This document shows positions 24,301-34,328 of a DNA stretch of 64,000 nucleotides, one piece after another. The notes below the pieces were generated by a model. It was not told the DNA's origin. It was given only the letters and a program-made list of their open reading frames with translations, and did no database searches. The stretch covers positions 50,500,046 to 50,564,045 of the forward strand of contig NC_088302.1 of NCBI RefSeq assembly GCF_032854445.1, read 5' to 3'. Each line of letters begins with the position of its first letter. Within the stretch, counting starts at the first letter, position 1. The stretch is from Liolophura sinensis. Lineage: Eukaryota > Mollusca > Polyplacophora > Chitonida > Chitonidae. The translations under genes were made by a program, and so were the position numbers.

Positions 24301-24979
24301 CAGGGGAAAATGACAGTATATAGGACCATCTGCTGCCATTAGTGCAGGCCAGCCTCATGACACCAAAATATTGTTAAAGGCGATACAAACAAAACGAAGA
24401 AAACAAATGCACGCATCACTGATACTCTATAAGTATGTAGAAATATCGCTACTAGGTAAGTCTGATAATTTTTTACTTCTGTATTTATAAAAGACACCTA
24501 TATTCATGATTCATAATGAAAAATTAAGCTGACATCGATTTTGGTATAAGAGCAAGCGCGGAATACCCAAGTTTGTTCACCCGTAAGATATGCAATGTTC
24601 CACAAGCAAAGGAAGTACAGAAAACAAAACAGAAGTAAAACGATGCCGCAGCTAAGTATCTCAGTATTATTTTATCAGATTTGTTCTCCCTGGTTAGGAT
24701 TAACTATTTTTATAGCTTTCAAACTCCTTCAATGCTTGGCGGTCAAAATATTCAAACCAGAATTTATCATAAACGATATTCTGCGGAACGATCACATAAA
24801 TCATGGCGAAAGTGCATTTAGGGCTGTAAATTTCACAGTACATTACTCTTTGACATGATATTATTCAGTTAAGACAACTCTTTGATATAGTCTACGGCAC
24901 GATATAAAGTAAACTGAGCCAGTGTATAATACAATTTACGGCACCGTATAAGGTAAACTGAATCACTATATGATACATT
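24301..24979. other. unique arm DNA with a weak conserved open frame
   Basis: Mirrored at 40956-41619. It contains an open frame (24595-24858, 87 codons) with one hydrophobic stretch (YQICSPWLGLTIFIAFKLL). The mirror frame is also open despite two length changes (12 and 3 bases). A diverged third copy of this DNA near 61080-61400 does not appear open. I do not call it a gene. Confidence 0.4.
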
Positions 24980-25094
24980 CATTTATTTTATTTATTTAAT
25001 TGGTGTTTTACGCTGTACTCATGAATATTTTACTTATACGACGGCGGCCAGCATTGTGGTGGGAGGAAACTGGACGGAACCCGGGGAAACCCAC
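24980..25094 (-). mobile_element. SINE 3' fragment
   Basis: Minus-strand tail and 3' body of the common SINE: 'tttaattggtgttttacgct', 'gtgggaggaaac' and 'cccggggaaacccac'. Mirrored at 40840-40955. Confidence 0.85.
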
Positions 25095-26435
25095 ACTATG
25101 ACACAGTGTGAGGCACCGTGTCAAGTAAACTGAGTCTCTCTATGATAGCATCTAATCCACGGTATAAAGTACATGTAAGCTGAGGACTATGACACAGTCT
25201 AAGGCACTGCATACAGTCGACTGAGTCACTGTATGATACAGTCTAAGACACTGCATACAGTCAAATGGGTCACTCTATGATACAGTCTAAAGCCCTGCGT
25301 ACAGTCAACTATGATACAGTCTAAGTGTTACGACCCAAACTGTCTGTATTATAAAGAGATGGCTTGTTCGAAATACACGACAGTTTAGCCGCACAAAAAA
25401 GTAACCAAAACCAGCAGATTTTATTTTACAACAATTTATTAGCTTAACAAGAACAGATAATAAGACTTATACAAATACTAAAGTACTTAAGTTTAACAAG
25501 AAAGGATAGCAGTATCTATACAAATACTAAAGTACTTACGGTGTCAAGTCCAAACGGACGCATATATTCCACAATATATATACCACACAGGCAAAAATGC
25601 TCAGAGGCAAATTCACAAGAGGGAAAATCCACAGTATAACTGAGCGTATGACGAAATATACACAAAATTCCACAGACAGGGTCCGTGTAGGCCTACTAAT
25701 AAGCACTGTGTATACAAGAGCACAAATTAAACATACAAGTTCAGACTGAACAAGTGCTCGGTGGAGATATGATATAACAAAGCCAGAGGCTATATAGACA
25801 CCAAAATTCAGCACAAATGGCCTACTAAAGTAATACACAGCAAAAGCATCCAAGCTCTCAATAATTCTCCTTTCTCCGTTCTCTGTTCTCTCCGTCTCCT
25901 GCTTTCATAGGTCTTATATAGCCTGGTGGAATTTTCTAGAATAAGAAAATTCCTGAACACTTGATGTAAACAAACAGGCACCGAACTGAGCGTATTCTGG
26001 AACATTCTAAGGTAGAGGCAGACAGCACTCCCTGAACTTAGCATATGTAAACAGTGACAAGCTATATTTAGAAACTGACGGCAGTCGTGCACTAAGGCAC
26101 CGCATACAGTCAACTGAGTCACTCTATGATACAGTCTAAGGCACCGCATACAATCAACTGAGTCACTATGATACAGCCTAAGGCACTGCATACAGTTAAC
26201 TGAGTCACTCTGTGAGACAGTCTATGGCACTTCTTACAGTCAACTGAGTCACTCTGTAATACAGTTTAAGGTACTTCATACAGTCAACTGAGTCACTCTA
26301 TGATACAGTCTAAGGCACCGCATAAAGCAAATTGTGTCAGTCTTATGACACAGTCTAAACTGAAGTAAACTGAGGACTATGATACAGTCTAAGGCACGGT
26401 ACAGTGCGCTATAATACAGTCTATGCCTCTGTCTT
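25095..26435. repeat. ~44-bp irregular tandem repeat, split by an LTR
   Basis: Unit of about 44 bp: 'actgagtcactctatgatac' + 'agtctaaggcaccgcataca' + 'gtca', with many shorter variants. It is interrupted at 25326-26091 by a solo LTR. The mirror array at 40307-40840 lacks the LTR. Confidence 0.9.
25326..26091 (-). mobile_element. solo LTR of an LTR retrotransposon
   Basis: A 766-bp element starts tgttacgac and ends gtcgtgca (TG...CA termini with short inverted repeats). It is flanked by a 5-bp direct repeat, ctaag, at 25321-25325 and 26092-26096. On the minus strand there is a TATA box (ggctatataaga, near 25912-25923) and, further on, AATAAA in 'gtaaaataaaatctg' near 25420-25430, giving U3-R-U5 order leftward. 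No internal coding region or second LTR is present, so this is a solo LTR. The mirrored repeat array lacks it, so it inserted after the inverted duplication (or is allelic). Superfamily not determined; a 5-bp target duplication is usual for Gypsy and Copia. Confidence 0.88.
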
Positions 26436-26439
26436 TCAG

Positions 26440-26510
26440 TCCGCCGTCGTATAAGTGAAATATCCTTGAGTACGGCGTAAAACACCAATCAAATAAATAA
26501 ATAAATAAAT
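26440..26510 (+). mobile_element. SINE 3' end fragment
   Basis: Starts 'ccgccgtcgtataagtgaaa', runs through 'gtacggcgtaaaacaccaat' and ends in an AAAT tail. Mirrored at 40237-40306. Confidence 0.85.
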
Positions 26511-27267
26511 CTGTCGTTCAGTCGATTACTGCGCAACTTACTGCAGACAATGTATGGTATATCACATAATACGACCGAAGGCACATTACTGTGTAATATA
26601 AATCATGGTACAATGCTGTTCAAGGCACAGTATATGAAGTTTACGAAAATGACACTGTCAATCGAATATGATACTGCCAAGCACATTATGTGATCATCAC
26701 ACGATCAAACAGTCATGCCAATATTTCCATAACATGCGAATGAATAAAGAATGTACATGTGTTTATGACATCAAAGAACAGCAAAAACACGCAGAAATTA
26801 TAAAATGTATCTGTGTTACACAGTTTACACTAATAAAACATAGATATACACTGTACAGCTGTTTAACAACAATAACACAAATAAACATGTCTAAGGAAAC
26901 ACCAAGACCTCTGATGTTATAAATGGTCAGTTGTCTTAATGTGCAGTTTGATATAGAATCGGTGATGCCAGACGGGACCGTTCCACAAAGTCTTATATGC
27001 CTGTTCTTGTCATATCACCGTTCACAGCACTGCTTATTCCTGTTTTCTAATGTTATGTCAAGGAATGTACGAAGCCTCTTACGCGGTATCAACCAAGCTG
27101 GCAGGGAGACGTAACTGACCTAAAATTGACTGTGTAGAATGAGTATGACTTGTTAGGTCTTTACTTTCTTTTGATCTACCCACTTCAGAAACGATACCAG
27201 GATGGGAATCTGTTTCAGTGTCAGTTTCATCTAAATAATCCAGTACAAAAAGAGGTCTTTAAAAAGA
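26511..27267. other. 3' flank of left pseudogene
   Basis: Unique DNA nearly identical to its mirror 39479-40236. Two adjacent open frames (26668-26922 and 26923-27114) survive in both arms, but the arms differ by only a few bases here, so conservation of the frames means little. No domain recognised. A diverged third copy lies at about 59840-60500. Confidence 0.6.
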
Positions 27268-30200
27268 CTACGAGGAGTAACTGAACGGATCAGACTCCCT
27301 CGGGAACACAGTTTGTTGGCACACTGAACAGTTCGCATGTCTTTCGTCTCTTTTTATTTCCACTGCTGTCCGGCACGAAAGACATTGCACTTTTTGTAGC
27401 AGTCGAACATCGAAAGCCTCGTATCCTTTGTCCGTTGTAAATGCAAGAGAAAGTCAACCCTTTGACCTTCGTTCCGTGCACCTTCCAAATTACAAACTTT
27501 TGGAACAAAGAAGACTTTTACCTACACAGGAGTATTTCCCAAATCCATGGCAATGAGTCCAGATAGGGGTCTGTTAGGGTGGCAGATGAAACCTTTACAT
27601 ACGGTGAGCATGGATTCCACAGAGCCTTTCACGCTGCGTTTGTACCTATCGACATGGCCTTGTTGGGAAGAACCATTGGATACTAAGCGTTGTATACCGC
27701 TGCCAATACCTAGCCATTCCGGGGATAGCGCGCATCTCGCATATGCCTGTTTTGTCTCATCAAATTTTCCTTTAGCTCAATTGCTTTCCTGAGGTGGAAT
27801 TCCTTGGCACTTTCCCGATCTGTTTCCAAACCTAATAGGCTGGTTACTACAAATACATAATAATGTGAAAGAGTAATACCATGTATTAACGTGAGTTTGG
27901 ACATCTCCCAAATTATATGTATGGTGTAATCTCCCATGTCGTATGGCCACTATAAACTCTCTATAATCAGTGTCTAGAGCCTTCCGGTTGCTGATATGTC
28001 CTGATTGTTTTGTTTCTCCGAAATCTGCTTCGTACAGCTTAACAATTTCTGTCACGTCCTCCTGAGGCAGTTGATCCAAAACCGTCCATTACTTTCAGTC
28101 TGTTGACATGCTTCATCTTCGTTGTTGCGATCTTTAAACGTCTAGTATGGGAATTCTGTGAGGTACAAAGTTCCTCAAAACATGTTACATTCTTTGGAAT
28201 GTGATGTTGAACAAACCCACCATTTCATAGAAAAATCTACCCAGCTCATCTTGGTCAGTGTTGTGGTAGCATTGCATAATAAGACTATCCACTTCAGAGA
28301 AACTCGATGTAAGAAAACTAACGAGGTGAGGATCGCTGTTAGGGTCCTGTAGCAATTTCGAATGATCACCAAAGGCTGTTTCGATTGTTCCGCACATGTT
28401 CAACCTAACATCTATTTCGTTTATGTATCCATAACAATTTCCTGACCAGGTGAGATGTACTCACGATATTTTTGGAATAAATCGCATGCTCTCTCTCTCT
28501 TTGGTCCAAAAGTTTCTTAACAAAGCGCTGCATTACTGCGGAACTGCGTATATATTGGGTAGCGGCTTTGACTCTCTTCAAATAAACCATACCTTGCATG
28601 TGATACACATGGGTTAACGTGTGTCTGACCTTCATATCCCTTTTGTCGAGACCGTCACAAATTCCAAGAGCCTTCTCAACAGATTGCTCTGCCTTGTCCA
28701 TGTCCACAGGTAGACAATATGTGTAAAATCGACCGAGGTGAGCGTGAAAATTTGGATTCATGGGGAAAGGGTCACTCTAGAGTCTGAAGTATTTTCAGCT
28801 GATCTCTGTATGGCGGATTTGATTCCAAGTCCGAAAGAAGCTTGGACACCTTTGTCTTCACTGCTGACCCTTCACCGGGTATATCGACTGCATCTCTATA
28901 TTCACGCATGATAAATGTTTTCATCAGAATGTGAGTGATATTTTCAGAAACAATGCTATCTTTTGTCTTTCTTTGGCGTGAGTATGTGATAAAGTCTTGA
29001 GCAAAGTCTTTCAAATTTTGCCTCGCCAGTCGGCTTAAGTGACCAGGATCGTCGCAATCTCTTTCGTTTCCGGTCGGACGGTGACTTATCAGGAGCTGCT
29101 CGAGGATTTCTTGAACTATGACGTAATGAGAAATTTGTATGTGCTTCGGGTAAGTTTTGCTCTCTTTGATGAACTTTCTGGCACACTCAGGAAAATCCTC
29201 CCCAAAGAAACATCGTAATTTGGAGGCTCACCAATCAGGGTGGCAAAGAACTGACATGGAACACACGCCTGTCCGTAGTAGTACACCAGTGCTAAGTAGC
29301 CGAGGAGTTTTTGCCACGGAAACAAATCTCTCGTTGGGTTGTCTTCAAGATTCAAATATCCTCTCACATAAGATGCCACACCTCCAAATTCATGGAGGTA
29401 GGCAGCTACGTCGAACTCGTACAAGCAATGTTTTTTCCGCGCTTGACGTTTTCTGGTTCTTAAGAGCTGCTGTTGGTATTCTCTACTTTACCTCCCAGTC
29501 TGAGGACAAGTCGTTGCCCTTCATCTAGGCTAACTCCTTTCAAATAAAAAGTTGCAGCGCCGGCTTTGTTTTGTATATGAGTAATGCGGTATGTACAGCG
29601 CTTTACATACAAGATTATGGTTGGGATTCTGGACAACTGGCTTGCCATTAAATTGACCCTTGTTTCCTCTTCTCCGTCCATAAGTATAACCACAGGTGAA
29701 CCAGTTATTTTGTTCAATACATTAATTTTGCTTATTACTTAATCTAGCGTGAAATCCGCCCCTGTTCTTACCTGTACGCATGGTGTTTTTGCGTGCAGCT
29801 CCCACAGGAGTCTTTGTGCTAGGGTTGTTCCCCCGGATCCAGGAGCATGCAGGAGGGTTATCAAGGCGGGTTTGGATGTAGTTCGGCATCGACGTTCAAA
29901 TTCTGGAAGAATTTTATCCATCAGATCTCTCTGTTTATCGATAAATCCGAAAGACTCATATCAAGTATACCAGTGTATTGTCCCTCCTTTGAAGAACTCA
30001 TCCGTGTCATCAGAAATCGCTTCGGTGTCTCTCGATCTGGAATGTGGACTGTCGAGATACAGTACATCCAAGTCCTCCCTGCACCAGAGTTTGTCTCGAT
30101 CGCAAATTTCTGTTTGGCTTATTTCCCCGTTAAATATGGGTAACTTCATTTTAAGGACTTGGATGTTTTCATCATTGTCAAAACGCAGAGTTCAATCTTT

Positions 30201-32182
30201 GGAATCAGTATGTCATCTAAATCTTGAACAAAGGCCAGAAGATGATATGGGCAAAAGTCAAGGCTAGGCCACACCACCAAAACTCGTATTACTTGGGTAA
30301 TCTGCTGTAAATCTGCAAAGTTTCCTAACTGATGACAGTGCTTTTGCATTGCTAGTCGCGTTTTTGTCGCCAGGTTTTACTGTTCATATCAGCGCGAAAC
30401 TTGTTATCATCTGCTGTTCCTCTCACAAAACACCAAGTTGTTGAATGCTCCGAGACTCCAACTGGTGGCATTCCGCGCTGCCTGATATACAGAGATCTTT
30501 TGCTCTGCAAATAATTTTCGCAGGCCGCGAAAGTACCCGTGTGTCGACATCAAACACGTACAGCAAAGGAATCTTCATTAGTGCTGTCAGATTTCGAGTG
30601 TTACTTGGGATTTGGCCAACTACGAGGATACAATGCCCTTTTGTGAAAGCATGCAAAAAGTTTTGTCCCTCGTGTTCTGGTTTCTGACCCGCGGTTGAAT
30701 CGTCTAACTTTAGGTTAAACACCTCTTCGTGTTGACTATCAACCAGATTTTCATGGTTTTTACTTATACTAAACCAGTTGCATATGTCCATCGCCACACT
30801 GTGCTGTATCACTCTGCCCATGACGTTCTCGTCTTCCTTTCGATACCACAACTGTTCAACGTTAAAACAACACTCGGCTCTTACAGTTGTGCATGGGCTG
30901 CGCCGTCCTTCACTGGAACTGACTGTTAAAAGGCCAATACGCTTTTGCATGAAATCTACCTCTTCATAGTCAAACACTGGTCGAGTGTTAAAAAAATTGG
31001 CGAGAAATAATTCTTGCATTTCCTGGTCTGTTCGACTTTGTGACAGGCCGGTTACTTCATTGGGTGGCGTTGTGGATGCTTGAGCCCCCAGCAGGATATG
31101 ACCTGATATTTTGGGAGTATTCCACATACGGACAACGTCAAAAGAGAACAATGCTTTGTTCTCAAGGTACACGACTTCAGACGGCTGTAGAATCAGGCCT
31201 GGACCAGTTGGTGTTTGCAGAAGCCTTTCGGCCGTGGCTCTGTTGATTTCAACAGAGGGTGATGCGGTTCTGCTTTTGTTTGGAGAGGCCATTGCGTTCG
31301 GTGACAACTCACTCACTACTGCTAACTCTGTGAGTGCTTTCTCTGGTGAGATCTGCTGATCAACGTCAGGTATTTCAAAAGACGCTGACTGTCTTTGGCT
31401 CTTTTTTTCGGGAGACATGTCCATTTCTCTGATGACTTTTCACCCGCTGTTAAATTTTAGAGAACATTTGGTCTGAAGCGTTAAGCTTGTCTACACAAGA
31501 TGTTGCGGGAGAGGGAGATATACTGGAACGTGCAGTAGATAGACTACCGTAGTTATTTTTTCAATTGCACACTGTGAGGAAGACGCAGTTTTATTAACAC
31601 ATCGACGTTGTTTAACGACCCAGTTTTCACGCCGCTTTTCTAACTCAAAATGATCTCGGTGTTGCTGTATAAACGTTTTCATTGGCTGTCCCGTAATCAT
31701 TTTAAACGTTTGTTTATTTCCCTCTATAACGGTACTGTACAGACGAGCAAAGGCCGCTTTTGTAGATTCATATTCGCCTGGCTGTTCTGTGCAGCAAGGG
31801 TTAAGTATGCTGTTGAGCATTCCGATGATGACGTCATTCCGATCAAATGTTTTCATATCTGAGGAAACAATGGTATACGTATAAGTTATTAGCCAGAAGT
31901 CAGATGGGAATTTAATGTACATTTTTAATATATTAACATTGTGTCCATATCTAATGTTATTTGCATGAGTCAACACAGTAATTCAGACTAAGAAATCATA
32001 CTTTGTGAGGATACCTTGTAGATGTGCAGTGTATCTACCTGGTGATGGTGTCAACAGTTGTTTGGCCTCCTGGCAAAGAGTGTTCTGATCGCCGATGTGG
32101 ACGCCTTCACAGTTAGAAATATTGTACGTGATGTATCTCTCTATGTTGTAGCTCTGGCGATGATCTTGTCCCTTATTAGGCT
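27268..32182 (-). pseudogene. SAMD9-like pseudogene, left arm
   Basis: Minus-strand copy with the RHIM exon (32039-32182, 144 nt, core VHIG after YITYNISNCEG) and a decayed exon 3. Recognisable pieces include the AlbA_2-type domain in a 333-codon frame (31424-30423), the P-loop (HAPGSGGTTLA, in 29921-29739), TPR-like segments and the C-terminal zinc-ribbon region. It shares with the right pseudogene a TAA replacing Gln after the P-loop, a stop after LKILQTLE, a frame break at NTWYYSFTLL and a stop after NTPV. Private lesions include a damaged stretch where GEMNLQKLES reads GEYESTK and a deletion of about 120 bp before MKLPIFNGEISQ. No exon 1 is found towards the spacer. Closer to gene B than to gene A over the body. 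Confidence 0.9.
32039..32182 (-). other. RHIM exon of the left pseudogene
   Basis: 144-nt exon with intact splice signals (cccgccaagcag-type acceptor at 32183 side, gtagata donor at 32038) and the motif YNISNCEGVHIGDQNTL. It is open although the following exon is broken. It could still be transcribed, but I see no start codon exon to supply it. Confidence 0.65.
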
Positions 32183-32631
32183 CTGCTTGGCGGTAAAGTA
32201 TTGAAATATTAAACACCACATGCAGATGCCAATTCAGCAATAATGTCATAGTAATTCATGAAGTGACTACACTTCATTTGTGGAAATGGAAGCATTTATG
32301 TATTTGATTTACATTTTTCGCCGATCTCAGGACTTCTTCAACCTAATCGCACCTAAACGCCTAATGGCGCTCAATCATAGTAAAATGCTACCCCTGTTGT
32401 TGCAATGGTGCCCAAAAGTGACAAAACGGTGCACTTAATCCTTCCATGTTTCACAGAGGAAGTAACTCTATTTTTTCTTGTACAGAACCAATCATAGACA
32501 TTGTTTCCATTGAACCTTATTCACTGCAGGTTTTAATTAGATGTTTCATTAAAATTGTAGCATTGTCCTAAACTGATAGCAACGTAAATTCTGCGTGTAA
32601 AAGAAATAAGCACTGTCCAGAGAATGACGTG
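32183..32631. other. inner arm DNA next to the spacer
   Basis: Mirrored at 33716-34184. A SINE-like fragment ('tgatttacatttttcgccga') is visible. No counterpart of the basic first coding exon of genes A and B is found here. Confidence 0.55.
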
Positions 32632-32764
32632 GGAAGGCTTGCCAGCAACCTGCGGATGGTCGTGGGTTTCCACCTGGTTTTGCCGGGTTTCCTCCCACCA
32701 CAGTGCTAGCCACCGTCGTATAAGTGAAATATTCTTAAGTACACCAATCAAATAAATAAATAAA
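32632..32764 (+). mobile_element. SINE fragment near palindrome centre
   Basis: Lacks the tRNA-like head; carries 'gaaggcttgccagcaacctg', 'gggtttcctcccaccacagt' and an AAAT tail. The mirror fragment is 33585-33715 on the minus strand, so it was present before the duplication. Confidence 0.88.
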
Positions 32765-32832
32765 TGTAGGTTTCGCCACCAAATCCTGGAAACAAAGGTT
32801 TAACAGTGTTTCTTGGTTTCCCTGATGGGCAC

Positions 32833-33513
32833 TGAACACATTTGACTTGGGCTTGCTGCTCAAAAGTTTCAGGCATTTTGGGGATGGGTCAATAAAGGTC
32901 AAATAGGGGTCAAAGTTAAAATTTGTTCTAACTGTGTCAACATGTAGATCAAATTACTAGTCTTGTCATGAGGAATCCAAAAACCATGACTCAGGGCGCT
33001 ATGGTCAAAAACCTCAACGGTCAAGGCACTTTTTATTTCGAGTTAAATGCACTAAAATGGTTAACAATGTCCGATGTTCACAACATTAGTGTCTAATCAT
33101 ATGTTTTTTTTTTCTAGGTGATCAGTTCAACTAACCAACTTATAAATGGTAAAAGAGAAGTTATGACCTTCAAATTTCAAAATGGCTGCGAGAAACTAAA
33201 TCTAGAACAAGTAATAAAAAATTAGCACGGTAAATATTGCTATACAACAGCGAACAAGATGCTCAATGAGGAGATTAAATATTTCACGAGATATTATAAA
33301 TAGAATATTTAATTTAGTTAGACTGATTATATCACAGTGCAAAGACATATTTCTCAGGAGGTCATAATATTTGCTATGTTAAAGAATGTAGGACAGAAGG
33401 AAACAAGCAGTCAATTAGATCTCCCCACACATCACAGCTTATGATCACAAGGTGACAATTTAGGGGGAAGTAGGAAGAATTACATTAAAGAAATACAAAA
33501 TATGAACACTTAC
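32833..33513. other. spacer of the palindrome
   Basis: About 680 bases between the arms with no mirror partner. AT-rich, with a poly-T run near 33105 and the phrases 'ggtcaataaaggtcaaatag' and 'ggtcaaagttaaaatttg'. No coding frame, SINE or RNA gene recognised. Confidence 0.75.
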
Positions 33514-33584
33514 GTGTCCATCAGGGAGCCCCAAAAACACTGTTAAACCTTTGTTTCCAGGATTTGGTCACAAAACCTACATTC

Positions 33585-33715
33585 ATTTATTTATTTGATT
33601 GGTGTAGTCAAGAATATTTCACTTATACGACGGTGGCTAGCATTATGGTGGGAGGAAACCCGGCAAAGCCAGGTGGAAACCCACGACCATCCGCAGGTTG
33701 CTGGCAAGCCTTCCC
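33585..33715 (-). mobile_element. SINE fragment near palindrome centre, right
   Basis: Starts with the tail 'tttatttatttgattggtgt', then 'ggaggaaacccggcaaagcc' and 'gaccatccgcaggttgctgg'. Mirror of 32632-32764. Confidence 0.88.
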
Positions 33716-34184
33716 ACGTCATTCTCTGGACAGTTCCTATTTGTTTCACACGCAGAATTTACGTTGCTATCAGTTTAGGACAATGCTACAATTTTAATGA
33801 AACATCTAATTAAAACCTGCAGTGAATAAGGTTCAATGGAAACAATGTCTATGATTGGTACTGTACAAGAAAATATAATAATATATATAATAATGCAAGA
33901 GTTACTTCCCCTGTTAAACATGGAAGGATTAAGTTCACAGTTTTGTCACTTTTGGGCACCATTGCAACAACAGGGGTAGCATTTTACTATGATTAGGCAC
34001 CATTAGACGTTTAGGTGCCATTGGGTTGAAGAAGTCCTGAGATCGGCGAGAAATGTAAATCAAATAAATAAATGCTTCCATTTCCACAAATGAAGTGTAG
34101 TCACTTCATGAATTACTATGACATTATTGCTATATTGGCATCTGCATGCGGTGTTTAATATTTCAATATTTTACCCCCAAGCAG

Positions 34185-34328
34185 AGCCTAATAAGGGGCA
34201 AGGTAGTCGCCAGAGCTACAACATAGAGAGATACATCACGTGCAATATTTCTAACTGTGAAGGCGTTCACATCGGCGATCAGAACACTCTTTGCCAGGAG
34301 GCCAAACAACTGTTGACACCATCACCAG
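34185..34328 (+). other. RHIM exon of the right pseudogene
   Basis: 144 nt, phase 1-1, acceptor cccccaagcag and donor gtagata intact. Same length as the other three RHIM exons. One Tyr of the motif's leading stretch is Cys compared with the left copy. Confidence 0.65.

Larger units (their letters stand above)
10476..32832. repeat. left arm of a giant imperfect palindrome (inverted duplication)
   Basis: Reads as the reverse complement of 33514-55951. The outer edge is sharp: at 10476 (right partner 55951) the two sequences change from near identity to clear divergence inside coding exon 3. The inner edge is at about 32832, ending in 'ccctgatgggcac'. Matching landmarks in mirror order are exon 3 5' part, 54-bp minisatellite, exons 2 and 1, 53-bp minisatellite, 43-bp minisatellite, ~44-bp repeat, pseudogene 3' end, pseudogene 5' end and a SINE fragment. 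Identity varies: one difference in about 120 bases near 26700, about twelve in 140 inside the pseudogene near 31200. Left-only features are the solo LTR and a ~1.1-kb block at 17076-18150. Confidence 0.93.

Noticed and set aside
25536-26191. Two minus-strand frames of 105 and 127 codons
   Set aside because: They lie within the solo LTR and its edge; they lack any domain and do not exist in the right arm.
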